The notes beneath the pieces were generated by a model. That model had not been told where the DNA came from, searched no databases, and saw only the letters and a list, made by a program, of their open reading frames with translations. Below, piece after piece: positions 25,370 to 34,026 of a stretch of 64,000 nt of DNA. Source of the stretch: Massilia brevitalea (GTDB taxonomy: Bacteria > Pseudomonadota > Gammaproteobacteria > Burkholderiales > Burkholderiaceae_D); assembly GCF_030711405.1 (NCBI RefSeq), contig NZ_JAULSI010000007.1:62001-126000 (forward strand), written 5' to 3'. The position numbers and the translations under genes were made by a program. Within the stretch, counting starts at the first letter, position 1; each line of letters opens with the position of its first letter.

Positions 25370-28300
25370 GCGCGCTACGCCAGCCATTGCGGCAGCTGGC
25401 GCAGCTGCTGCTGCTGCTGGCCGCCGTGCTGCTCGGTCTGGCGGCACCGGCCCGCGCCGACACCGCCGTCGCGCTGTCGAAGACCTTCAACGGCGCGGTG
25501 AATTTCACCGGCACCCAGGTGACGATCCGCGCCTACAGCAACAGCTGGAATGCCTGCACGGTGTACGCACCCACCGTCAACCGCACCGCGTCGCTGACCA
25601 TGCCGGCCGGGGCCACGGTCCTCTCGGCACAGCTGTACTGGGCCGGCTCCGGCAACACGGCCGACAACACCGTTACCTTCCAGGGCAACTCGGTCAGCGC
25701 GTCGCGCAAGTACTCGTCCACCACGGTGGGCGGCGGCATCAACTTCTTCGGCGGGGCGGCCGATGTCACCGACATCGTCAAGGCCAAGGGTAGCGGTACC
25801 TACAGTTTCTCTGGACTGTCGGTGTCGTACGGCAGCCCCTGGTGCGCCTCCGAGGCGGTGCTCGGCGGCTTCGCCCTGCTGGTGGTGTACGGGCATCCGG
25901 ACGAGGACGAGCGCATTCTCAACCTGTACGAGGGTTTTCGCTACATGCAGAACAGTTCGTATACGGTGACGGCCTCGAATTTCGGCTGGCCCAAGCCGGT
26001 GCTCAGCACCCGCGAAAAGGCCCGCGTCGGCTACATCAGCTGGGAAGGCGACTCGACCCTGCAGTCGGACGGGGAAGCCCTGATCTTCGAAGGAAAAGAG
26101 CTGTACGACGACATGAATCCGGCGGGCAACCAGTTCAACTCGCGCAGCAGCGTCAACCGTGACTATTACTCCTACGGGATCGACTTCGACGTCTATGACA
26201 CCGAGGTGATCCATTGCATGACCTGCAAGCCGGAGGTGACCACGGCCTATCGCGCCGGACAAGATCTGGTGATCCTGAATGCCGAGATCCTGCTGGTGCC
26301 GACCTTGCCCGTGTCGGACCTGTCGATCTCGATGACCCGCGGCGGATCGCTGCAGGTGGGCCAGACCGTCAGCTACGCCCTGGCGGTCAAGAACAACGGG
26401 CCCTATACCGACGCTGGACCGATCACCGTGACCGACACCCTGCCGGCCGGGATGAGCTATGCGTCGAGCAGCGGCACCGGCTGGACCTGCTCGGCCAGCG
26501 GCCAGGTCGTGACCTGCACCTCGAAGACCGCGCTGGCGCCGAACGCCACGGCGCAGATCCTGACCATCAACGCCACCGTCAACGGGATCGGCTCGCAGAC
26601 CAACAGCGCCACCGTGGCCGGCACCGCCGACGGCAACGCCGCCAACAACACGGCGACCGATACCGCGACCACGGTGGCGGCGCCGGTGTCGACCGCCGGC
26701 TATCGCTTCACCACGACCGCCTGCAAGGCAGGCGAATTAGTGCCTTCGACCAACTGCAAGCTGTATGACACGAATTTCGCCGGCGGCGCCAGTACCCAGA
26801 TCTACATCACCGCCGTGAGCAGCGCCGGCAAGGCGGTGGCGCCGAGCACGACCCAGGCCACCGACGTGGCGATGCGCTTCAGCCTGACCTGCCAGGACCC
26901 GGCCGGCAGCACGGTGAAGGCCAGGTACGGCGATGTCGATTTGCCCGAATGCAGCAAGGGCGGCACGACGAGCGACGTGAAAGTCAACTTCAAGGCGAAC
27001 ACGCCTTCCGCGACCCTGAGCAACTTCAGCTATGCCGATGTCGGCCAGATCCAGTTGAACCTGCTCGTTGGCGGCAAGCCCGAGTCGACCCAGCCCTTCG
27101 TCGCGTTGCCGAGTTCGATTGCGTTCAGGAGTTACACCGCGCAGGACGGCACGCCGAATCCCGGCGCTTCCTCGCCCGCCGACCTTGCCTTCGCCAGGGC
27201 CGGCGAGGACTTCAACCTGGTGGTGGGCGCGCGCCTCGCCGACGGCAGCTGGGCGCCAAGTTTCGGCAAGGAGGCACAGCCGGTGAGCGTGTCGGTCGCC
27301 AGCGCCAAGGCGGTGCCGGACCAGATGCCGAGCGAGGTCCAAGCGACCTTCCGCGCCCCCGTGAACGCCAGCGGCGGCTATGCCGTGGCCGGCAACTACG
27401 CCGACGTCGGCATCCTGAACCTGACGCCGTCGATCAACGATTACCTGGGCGTCAGCGCCAGCAACAACGTCAACACGATCACCGGCAAGACCGACAAGGT
27501 CGGCCGCTTCATTCCGGCCTACTACACGACCTCGGTGGAATCGCCGCCGTTTTCCTGCCTGGCGCTGATGGGCTGCGACGCCGCCCCGGCCCTGGTCGAC
27601 GGCGCAGCGTATTCAGGCCAGCCCTTCGGTGTCCAGGTCACCGCCTACGATGCCGGCGGCAACCCCCTTGCCAACTACAACGACACCACGTTCTGGCGCA
27701 AGGAGATCACCCTGAGCGCGGTGACGGCGCCGGGCAAGGCCCTCGTCACGCCCAGGCTCGTGGGCGATACGGGCAGCGGCATGTCGGCGGGCAAGGAATC
27801 CAGCGGCGCCTGGGCCATGGAAAAGGATGTGTCGTACTCCCTGGCTAGCGGCTACAACGTCGACTCGACCGCCACGGCGACCGCGCCGGCGCCGATCTAC
27901 CTGCGCGCCGAATCGACCGAGACCTTCCCCCCCATTACAGGCACCGCTAACAGGGCGGGCAAGGTCAGCTCGCTGCGCGCCACGCCGGACGATTCCCAGG
28001 AGGCCGGCATGATGATCGTCAACGGCCGCCTGAACGTGGGCAGCGCCCAGGGCACGAATATCCGCCGCACGCCGCTGGCGCTGCAGGCGCAATACTGGAG
28101 CGGCAGCGCCTGGATCAACCACAGCTGGTCCGATTCCGATACGCCGCCAATCGCCACCATGGCGCCGGCTGCGGCCACCTACTCCTCGTGCCGGCGCAAC
28201 CTGAAGCGCACCGCCGCCGAGCCGGCGTCGAACGCGACCAACATCGACAATTGCAGCATCGGCAGCAGCGGCGTGGTGAAAGCCGGATCGAGCGCAGCCA

Positions 28301-28473
28301 TCACGCTCGACAACCGGGGCACCGGCACGTTCTGGCTGGCCGCGCCGGGCGCCGCGAATGCCGGCAGCGTCTGGGTGCAAATGGCGTCGCCGCCCTGGCT
28401 GCCGAGCACCCGCGGACGGGTCAGCTTCAACGCCACGCGCACGCCGATGATCTACCTGCGCGAGGTGTACTGA
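25366..28473 (+). CDS. mshQ: MSHA-associated large exported protein MshQ (DUF11 and DUF6701-like)
   Basis: A 1035-residue exported protein, probably the pilus-associated surface/tip adhesin of the locus (inference from position and architecture). The start is GTG 25366, overlapping the mshP stop. The signal peptide (LAQLLLLLAAVLLGLAAPARA) ends near residue 27. An N-terminal beta domain (about 28-300) has paired Cys (HCMTCKPE). A DUF11 repeat (about 310-430: SYALAVKNNGPYTDAGPITV..DTLPAGMSY) follows. The rest is a long MshQ-type C-terminal region with many Cys and Gly/Ser/Thr, ending FNATRTPMIYLREVY. It is the last gene before a terminator-like stem. Confidence 0.82.
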   Translation: MSALRQPLRQLAQLLLLLAAVLLGLAAPARADTAVALSKTFNGAVNFTGTQVTIRAYSNSWNACTVYAPTVNRTASLTMPAGATVLSAQLYWAGSGNTADNTVTFQGNSVSASRKYSSTTVGGGINFFGGAADVTDIVKAKGSGTYSFSGLSVSYGSPWCASEAVLGGFALLVVYGHPDEDERILNLYEGFRYMQNSSYTVTASNFGWPKPVLSTREKARVGYISWEGDSTLQSDGEALIFEGKELYDDMNPAGNQFNSRSSVNRDYYSYGIDFDVYDTEVIHCMTCKPEVTTAYRAGQDLVILNAEILLVPTLPVSDLSISMTRGGSLQVGQTVSYALAVKNNGPYTDAGPITVTDTLPAGMSYASSSGTGWTCSASGQVVTCTSKTALAPNATAQILTINATVNGIGSQTNSATVAGTADGNAANNTATDTATTVAAPVSTAGYRFTTTACKAGELVPSTNCKLYDTNFAGGASTQIYITAVSSAGKAVAPSTTQATDVAMRFSLTCQDPAGSTVKARYGDVDLPECSKGGTTSDVKVNFKANTPSATLSNFSYADVGQIQLNLLVGGKPESTQPFVALPSSIAFRSYTAQDGTPNPGASSPADLAFARAGEDFNLVVGARLADGSWAPSFGKEAQPVSVSVASAKAVPDQMPSEVQATFRAPVNASGGYAVAGNYADVGILNLTPSINDYLGVSASNNVNTITGKTDKVGRFIPAYYTTSVESPPFSCLALMGCDAAPALVDGAAYSGQPFGVQVTAYDAGGNPLANYNDTTFWRKEITLSAVTAPGKALVTPRLVGDTGSGMSAGKESSGAWAMEKDVSYSLASGYNVDSTATATAPAPIYLRAESTETFPPITGTANRAGKVSSLRATPDDSQEAGMMIVNGRLNVGSAQGTNIRRTPLALQAQYWSGSAWINHSWSDSDTPPIATMAPAAATYSSCRRNLKRTAAEPASNATNIDNCSIGSSGVVKAGSSAAITLDNRGTGTFWLAAPGAANAGSVWVQMASPPWLPSTRGRVSFNATRTPMIYLREVY

Positions 28474-28493
28474 CCGCTCGGTGCGGAAACGGG

Positions 28494-28521
28494 CGGCCCG
28501 GCGCCGGCCGATAATTTTTTT
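28494..28521 (+). terminator. Terminator-like stem after mshQ
   Basis: CGGCC (28494-28498) pairs with GGCCG (28506-28510) around a GC-rich loop, followed by ATAA and TTTTTTT (28515-28521). It could end or attenuate the mshE-Q transcript. Confidence 0.6.
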
Positions 28522-28617
28522 GTATCGCTTTGTTTCCGTACTTGAATATAATCAAGCCTTTATTGGCGACACCTTCGGCAACACCTGAAGCCAGTGTCAA
28601 CATCGAACCGGACCCGC
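28522..28617 (+). promoter_or_regulatory. Candidate internal promoter ahead of mshI
   Basis: After the mshQ terminator, the 96 bp before mshI contain a perfect TATAAT at 28547-28552 in a locally AT-rich stretch. No good -35 box lies 16-18 bp upstream (TTGTAT at 28520-28525 is 21 bp away), so promoter assignment is tentative. It suggests that mshI-N may be a separate transcription unit. Confidence 0.35.
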
Positions 28618-29559
28618 ATGCGTTTTTTTAGAAGAGCAAAGAAAAGAGAAGGGTGGCTGGCGATCAGCCTGCAGCGCGACGGCATTGCCGCCGTCAGCAT
28701 GCAGACCGCGCCGGACATCCGTCCGCAGGTGCGCCAGGCGGTGTTTTACCCAGGGAAGGTGACGCCGGAACTGCTGGAAAAGCTGGGCCGCGAGCTGCAC
28801 GCGAATGCCTACCAGTGCAGCACCGTGCTCGCCGCCGGCGAATACCAGATCCTGTCGGTCGACGCACCGAACGTGGCGGCCGACGAACTCAAGACCGCGG
28901 TGCGCTGGCGCCTGAAGGACATGCTCGACTTCCACATCGACGACGCCACGGTCGACGTGCTCGATTTGCCGGTCGACGAAGGCGCTGCGACCCGCGCCCA
29001 GCACTCGATGTTCGCCGTCGCCGCGCGCAACAGCATCATCGAAGGCCGCCAGAAACTGTTCAGCGGCGCCAAGATCGACATGGCCGTGATCGACATTCCC
29101 GAGATGGCGCAGCGGAACATCGCGAAGATGGTCGAGCCGCCGGGCCGCGGCGTCGCCATGCTCTCGTTCGGCGAAGACGGCGGCCTGCTGACCGTGTCGT
29201 ACAAGGGCGAGCTGTACCTGACGCGCCGCATCGACATCGCGCTCGAACAACTGCTCGACGCCGACCACGAGCGCAAGCACGCCGGCTTCGATCGCATCAC
29301 GCTGGAACTGCAACGCTCGCTCGACAACTTCGAGCGCCAGTACTCCTTCATCAGCGTGGCCAAGCTGGTGCTGGCGCCGTCCGCCATCAGCGGCCTCGAA
29401 GAATACCTGTCGAGCAACCTCTACATGCCGGTCGATAGTCTCGACCTGGCGGCGCTCTTCGATTTCGCGCGCGCGCCGGAACTGGCCGACAAGACCTTGC
29501 AGCAGCGCTTCCTGGTGCCGCTCGGCGCGGCCCTGCGCCATGAGGAGACTGTGCTGTGA
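28618..29559 (+). CDS. mshI: MSHA biogenesis protein MshI (PilM/GspL-like)
   Basis: A 313-residue cytoplasmic protein with an actin-like PilM/GspL fold. GWLAISLQRDGIAAVSM, DELKTAVRWRLKDMLDFHIDDA and DNFERQYSFISVAKLVLAPS are recognisable family blocks. It should bind the N-terminus of the next protein, forming the inner-membrane assembly subcomplex. I chose ATG 28618 (MRFFRRAKKREGW), which matches the usual short basic N-terminus; a GTG at 28594 would add eight residues. It ends in a GTGA overlap with the PilN-like gene. Confidence 0.85.
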   Translation: MRFFRRAKKREGWLAISLQRDGIAAVSMQTAPDIRPQVRQAVFYPGKVTPELLEKLGRELHANAYQCSTVLAAGEYQILSVDAPNVAADELKTAVRWRLKDMLDFHIDDATVDVLDLPVDEGAATRAQHSMFAVAARNSIIEGRQKLFSGAKIDMAVIDIPEMAQRNIAKMVEPPGRGVAMLSFGEDGGLLTVSYKGELYLTRRIDIALEQLLDADHERKHAGFDRITLELQRSLDNFERQYSFISVAKLVLAPSAISGLEEYLSSNLYMPVDSLDLAALFDFARAPELADKTLQQRFLVPLGAALRHEETVL

Positions 29560-30221
29560 GCCAGCAGATCAACCTGTTCAACCCGATCTTCCTGCAGCAG
29601 AAGAAGATCTTCTCGACCCGCACCATGGCCCAGGCCCTGGGCGTGCTGGTGCTCGGCGTGGTGGCGATGGGGCTGTACGGCAGCGCCCGCGTGTCGACGC
29701 TGCAGAAGCAGGCCGATGCCGGCGCCGCCCAGCTGCAGGCGCGCCAGGCGCGGCTGGTGGCCGTGAACGCGGAATTCCCGCCGCGCCAGAAGGATCCAAC
29801 TTTGGCGGAGGCCGTGCTGGAAGCCGAACGCCAGCTCGGCACCCTGCGCGAAGTGTCCCGCGTGCTGCAGGGCGGTGAACTCGGCAACACGCGCGGCTAT
29901 GCGGAATACTTCCGCGCGCTGGCGCGCCAGCACGTGGACGGCCTGTGGCTGACCGGGCTGACGATTACCGGCGCCAGTACCGATATCGGCGTGCGCGGCC
30001 GCGCCCTCGATCCGGAAAGCGTGCCGGGCTTCCTGACCCGCCTGACGCGCGAGCCGGTGATGCAGGGCAAGGGCTTTGGCAGCCTGCAGATGTCGGAAGG
30101 ATCGCGCGAGCCGCAGGACGGCGCACCGGCGCCTGCCTCGCCAGCAACTGCGGCACCGGCCGGCCCGGCGCCCTACGTCGACTTCAGCCTGCAATCGAAC
30201 AGCGAGGCGCCGCGCACATGA
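29556..30221 (+). CDS. PilN-like MSHA assembly protein (second MshI-type gene)
   Basis: A 221-residue bitopic protein. The cytoplasmic N-terminus SQQINLFNPIFLQQKK carries the INLxNP peptide that in PilN docks onto PilM. A transmembrane helix follows (about 26-45), then coiled coil, and a periplasmic ferredoxin-like domain with an Ala/Pro-rich tail. The start is GTG 29556, overlapping the mshI stop. Vibrio mshI has no separately named PilN partner, so I give no symbol. Together with mshI and mshJ it forms the PilMNO-like alignment complex. Confidence 0.82.
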   Translation: MSQQINLFNPIFLQQKKIFSTRTMAQALGVLVLGVVAMGLYGSARVSTLQKQADAGAAQLQARQARLVAVNAEFPPRQKDPTLAEAVLEAERQLGTLREVSRVLQGGELGNTRGYAEYFRALARQHVDGLWLTGLTITGASTDIGVRGRALDPESVPGFLTRLTREPVMQGKGFGSLQMSEGSREPQDGAPAPASPATAAPAGPAPYVDFSLQSNSEAPRT

Positions 30222-30934
30222 AACAACAATGGATCAAGCTGGCGACGCGCGTCGACGCCCTCAGCCTGCGCGAACGGATCATGGTGTTCGCGGCCTGCGC
30301 CGCGGCCATCGTCTTCCTGATGCACTTCTTTGCGCTCGGGCCGCAGCTGCGCAAGCAGGACGCGCTGAACGCGCAGATCACCCAGCAGCAGAACAACATC
30401 GAAGGCATCGACAACGAAATCCGCGCACGCGTGGAAGCGGCCCAGAACGACCCGGACGCGGCGGTGCGCACCCGCCTGGCCGCGGTGCGCAAGGAAACCG
30501 AGGAGCTCAGCGGGCAGCTGCGCGCGATGCAGAACGGCCTGGTGGCGCCGGAGCGCATGGCGCCGCTGCTCGACAGCATCCTGCGCGCGAACGGCCGCCT
30601 GGCCCTGGTGTCGGTGCGCACGCTGCCGGTGGAGTCGGTGCTGGAAGCAGGGCGCCGCGCGGCAGCCTCGGCGCCGGACGCCGCCGTGGCAACGGCGCCG
30701 GCGGCGCCTGCCCAGCCCCTGTCGAATAATGGCGGTCTGCTCTACCGCCACGGCGTGGAGATCACCGTGCGCGGCAACTACCTCGACATGATCGCCTACA
30801 TGAATGCGCTGGAAGGCTTGCCGACCCAGCTGTTCTGGGGCCGTGCGCAGCTCGAGGCGGAAACCTGGCCGTCGTCGCGCCTGACGCTGACCCTGTACAC
30901 CCTGAGCCTGGACCGCAAATGGATGAAGCTATGA
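30218..30934 (+). CDS. mshJ: MSHA biogenesis protein MshJ (PilO/GspM-like)
   Basis: A 238-residue bitopic inner-membrane protein. The short cytoplasmic N-terminus is followed by a membrane helix (IMVFAACAAAIVFLMHFFAL), a Gln/Glu-rich coiled coil (about 45-110) and a periplasmic domain ending LDRKWMKL. It presumably heterodimerises with the PilN-like protein. ATGA overlaps at both ends mark translational coupling. Confidence 0.85.
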   Translation: MKQQWIKLATRVDALSLRERIMVFAACAAAIVFLMHFFALGPQLRKQDALNAQITQQQNNIEGIDNEIRARVEAAQNDPDAAVRTRLAAVRKETEELSGQLRAMQNGLVAPERMAPLLDSILRANGRLALVSVRTLPVESVLEAGRRAAASAPDAAVATAPAAPAQPLSNNGGLLYRHGVEITVRGNYLDMIAYMNALEGLPTQLFWGRAQLEAETWPSSRLTLTLYTLSLDRKWMKL

Positions 30935-31314
30935 AGCGCGCCTGTCTTGCCGCACTCGGGCTGGCGCTGGCGGCGGCCTGCTCCCTGCCGGCCGCGGCGC
31001 AAGCCCTGCGCGACCCGACCCGGCCGCCGGCCTCCCGGGTCCCGGGCGGCGCCGGCGCACGCGCTGCAAGCCCGGCATCAAACGGGCCGCAGCTGCAATC
31101 GATCCTGATCGCGCGCCAGCCCGGCGGGCGCCACGTGGCGGTGATCGATGGCGAGACGGTGCGTCTCGGCGACAGCTACAAGGGCGCGCGCGTGGCGCGC
31201 ATGACCCCGAACGAAGTCGAGCTGGTGCGCGGGAGCGAACGTCGCGTGCTGAAACTGAATGCGCCTGGAAACGCGCTGCCGTCCGGCGGCATCGAACGCG
31301 CCCGCAAGGACTGA
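30931..31314 (+). CDS. mshK: MSHA biogenesis protein MshK (PilP/GspC-like)
   Basis: A 127-residue periplasmic protein. The signal peptide (CLAALGLALAAACSLPAAAQA) is followed by RDPTRPP, the typical start of mature MshK. A small beta domain (QLQSILIARQPGGRHVAVID..GETVRLGDSY) resembles the PilP/GspC HR domain that contacts the secretin. I use ATG 30931, overlapping the mshJ stop; an in-frame ATG at 30919 would lie deeper inside mshJ. Confidence 0.83.
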   Translation: MKRACLAALGLALAAACSLPAAAQALRDPTRPPASRVPGGAGARAASPASNGPQLQSILIARQPGGRHVAVIDGETVRLGDSYKGARVARMTPNEVELVRGSERRVLKLNAPGNALPSGGIERARKD

Positions 31315-31321
31315 TACCAAG

Positions 31322-33136
31322 ATGACGATGAACAAACGCACCCTCCATTCCACCTTGCTCCTCGGCGCCGCCTTCCTGGCCGGCTGCCAGGCCACGCCGC
31401 CGCACGCCACCTACGACACCATCAAGCGCGAGGTGGCCAAGGCCAGCGCTGCCGGCGCCCCGGCGCCCGGCACGGCGGCGACCGGCGACGCCGTCGCCGA
31501 TGCGCTGCTGCCGCCGGCCGCCACCCTGGCACGCGAACTGCCGAAGGCGCGCCCGGCCCTGGAGGAACGCTTCAACGTCGCCTTCAACAACGTGCCGGCG
31601 CAGCAGTTCTTCCGCTCGATCGTGGCCGGCACCCGCTACAACATGGTGGTGCATCCCGAGGTCAGCGGCAGTATTTCCGCCAACCTGAAGGACGTGACCC
31701 TGGCCGAGACCCTGGACGCGATCCGCGACATGTATGGCTACGACTACCGAATCGACGGCACCCGCGTAACCATCCGCCCGCTGACCATGCAGACCCGGAT
31801 GTTTCGCGTGAACTACCTGGTCGGCAACCGCAGCGGCAGCTCGAACCTGCGCGTGACCTCGACCTCGGTGTCCGACAGCGGCAACAACAACAACGGCAGC
31901 GGCAATGGTAGCAACCAGGGTTCCGGCAACAACAACCAGAACAACCGCAACAACAATAACAATAACAACAACCCGAACGACCCGAACGGCCAGAACAGCA
32001 ACGGGGTCCAGAGCAGCGACGTCAACACGATCTCGAACAACGACTTCTGGCGCGACCTGGCCCTCTCGCTGGAAGCCATCATGGGCGGCAAGCAGGGCGG
32101 GCGCAGCCTGGTGGTCAGCCCGCAGTCGGGCGTGATCGTGATCCGCGCCATGCCGGAAGAACTGCGCAACGTCGACGCCTACCTGAAGGCGACGCAATTG
32201 TCGGTCGACCGCCAGGTGATCCTGGAAGCGAAGATCCTCGAAGTGGAGCTGAACGACCAGTTCCAGAGCGGGATCAACTGGGCCTCGTTCGCCTCGATCA
32301 AAAGCTCGCACCCGAACCGCGTGTCGGGCGGCCTGATCTCGCCGGGCACCGGCCTGGCGCCGCTGCCCTACACGGGCGGCCAGCCGCCGCTGATCGCCAA
32401 CGGCACGGGTCTCGCAGCCAGCACCGGCTTCTCGCTGTCGAATGCCGCGAATGCGGCCGGCTCGCTGTTCGGCCTGGCCGTGCAGACGAATAACTTCGCG
32501 GCCCTGATTTCCTTCCTCGAGCAGCAGGGCACCGTGCATGTGCTGTCGAGCCCGCGCATCGCGGCGGTGAACAACCAGAAGGCCGTGCTGAAGATCGGCA
32601 CCGACGAGTTCTATGTGACCGGCGTGCAGACCAACATCAGCAGCAACGCCACCGGCGACACCGTCACCCCCAGCGTGACGCTGCAGCCCTTCTTCTCGGG
32701 CGTGGTGCTGGACGTGACGCCGCAGATCGACGACGCCGGCAACATCCTGCTGCACGTGCACCCGTCGGTCAGCCAGGTGACCACCGTGACCAAGGGCGTG
32801 AACCTCGGTTCGGCCGGCAACCTGAGCCTGCCGCTGGCGGCATCGAGCACCTCGGAACTGGACAGTATTGTCCGCGGCCAGGACGGCCAGGTGGTGGCCA
32901 TCGGCGGCCTGATGCGCCAGGCCTCGACCGACGACACCAGCCAGCTGCCGGGCGCCGGCCGGGTGCCGGTGCTGGGCGCGCTGTTCCGCAACAAGAACAA
33001 GATCAACCAGAAGCGCGAGCTGGTGGTGCTGATCAAGCCGACCATCGTCGACAGCGCCAACAGCTGGAACCAGGACCTGCTGGACGCCACGCGCCGCATC
33101 GACCAGCTCGACCCGCGCCAGCTGGAGCGCCGCTGA
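31322..33136 (+). CDS. mshL: MSHA outer-membrane secretin MshL
   Basis: A 604-residue secretin forming the outer-membrane channel for the pilus. The lipoprotein signal is LLLGAAFLAGC, with Cys at residue 21. N-domains follow (FNNVPAQQFFRSIVAGTRYN; secretin_N near 100-180). Then comes an Asn/Gly/Ser low-complexity insert (about 186-235) within or next to the N3 domain. The C-terminal secretin domain (about 290-585) has VLSSPRIAAVNNQKAVLKIG and VLLDVTPQID-like blocks, then VPVLGALFRNK. ATG 31322 is used; ATG 31328 is possible. It overlaps mshM in TGATG. Confidence 0.93.
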   Translation: MTMNKRTLHSTLLLGAAFLAGCQATPPHATYDTIKREVAKASAAGAPAPGTAATGDAVADALLPPAATLARELPKARPALEERFNVAFNNVPAQQFFRSIVAGTRYNMVVHPEVSGSISANLKDVTLAETLDAIRDMYGYDYRIDGTRVTIRPLTMQTRMFRVNYLVGNRSGSSNLRVTSTSVSDSGNNNNGSGNGSNQGSGNNNQNNRNNNNNNNNPNDPNGQNSNGVQSSDVNTISNNDFWRDLALSLEAIMGGKQGGRSLVVSPQSGVIVIRAMPEELRNVDAYLKATQLSVDRQVILEAKILEVELNDQFQSGINWASFASIKSSHPNRVSGGLISPGTGLAPLPYTGGQPPLIANGTGLAASTGFSLSNAANAAGSLFGLAVQTNNFAALISFLEQQGTVHVLSSPRIAAVNNQKAVLKIGTDEFYVTGVQTNISSNATGDTVTPSVTLQPFFSGVVLDVTPQIDDAGNILLHVHPSVSQVTTVTKGVNLGSAGNLSLPLAASSTSELDSIVRGQDGQVVAIGGLMRQASTDDTSQLPGAGRVPVLGALFRNKNKINQKRELVVLIKPTIVDSANSWNQDLLDATRRIDQLDPRQLERR

Positions 33137-34026
33137 TGTACGAAGCGCATTTCGGCCTGCGCGAGCTGCCGTTCGGGATCACGCCGGACACGAGTTTCTT
33201 CTTCGGCAGCCCGCGCTCGCAGGAAGCGCTGAACACCCTGCTGGTCGCGGCGCGCAGCGGCGAGGGCTTCATCAAGATCACGGGCGAGGTCGGCACCGGC
33301 AAGACCCTGTTGTGCCGCAAGTTCATGGCGACCCTGGGCGAGGATTTCATCACCGCCTGGATCCCGAATCCCTATCTTGAGCCACGCAGCCTGATGCTGG
33401 CCCTGGCCGACGAGCTGGAGCTGGCGCTGGACCGCGAGGTGGACCAGCACCAGCTGCTCAAGACCATCACGCACCACCTGCTGCGCCTGGCCGGCCAGGA
33501 CAAGCGCGTGCTGCTGTGCATCGACGAAGCCCAGGCGCTGCCGCTCGAGACCATGGAAGCGCTGCGCCTGCTGACGAATCTTGAAACCGAGAAGCGCAAA
33601 CTGCTGCAGATCGTTCTGTTCGGCCAGCCGGAATTGAACCGCAAGCTGGAAGACGCGTCGATCCGCCAGCTGGCCCAGCGCATCACCTTTCACTACCACC
33701 TCGGCCCGCTCGGGCGCGACGACCTCGATTACTATGTGGCGCACCGCCTGCGCGTGGCCGGTTTCGACGGCGCGCGCCTGTTTTCCGCGTCCGCCATCTC
33801 GCGTTTGTACCGCGCCAGCGGCGGCATTCCGCGCCTGGTGAACATCCTTGCCCACAAGGCGCTGATGCTGTGCTACGGCCAGGGCCGGCAGCAGGTGTCG
33901 GCCGCCCACGTGGCCGCCGCCGCGCACGACACCCTCGCGGCCCGGCGCCGCGCCTGGCCCTGGGTGGCCGGGGTAGGCGCCCTGGCCGCGATGGCCGCAG
34001 GACTTGCCTGGACCTTTGTACGATGA
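33136..34026 (+). CDS. mshM: MSHA biogenesis AAA+ ATPase MshM (ExeA/GspA-like)
   Basis: A 296-residue AAA+ ATPase. The MYEAHFGLRELPFGITPD start is typical of the ExeA/MshM family. Walker A is GEVGTGKT (50-57), Walker B LLCIDEAQ, and sensor-like FGQPELNRKL. A C-terminal transmembrane helix (about 273-293) follows. By analogy with ExeA it may help insert or assemble the secretin in the peptidoglycan layer. The start overlaps the mshL stop and the stop overlaps mshN. Confidence 0.92.
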   Translation: MYEAHFGLRELPFGITPDTSFFFGSPRSQEALNTLLVAARSGEGFIKITGEVGTGKTLLCRKFMATLGEDFITAWIPNPYLEPRSLMLALADELELALDREVDQHQLLKTITHHLLRLAGQDKRVLLCIDEAQALPLETMEALRLLTNLETEKRKLLQIVLFGQPELNRKLEDASIRQLAQRITFHYHLGPLGRDDLDYYVAHRLRVAGFDGARLFSASAISRLYRASGGIPRLVNILAHKALMLCYGQGRQQVSAAHVAAAAHDTLAARRRAWPWVAGVGALAAMAAGLAWTFVR

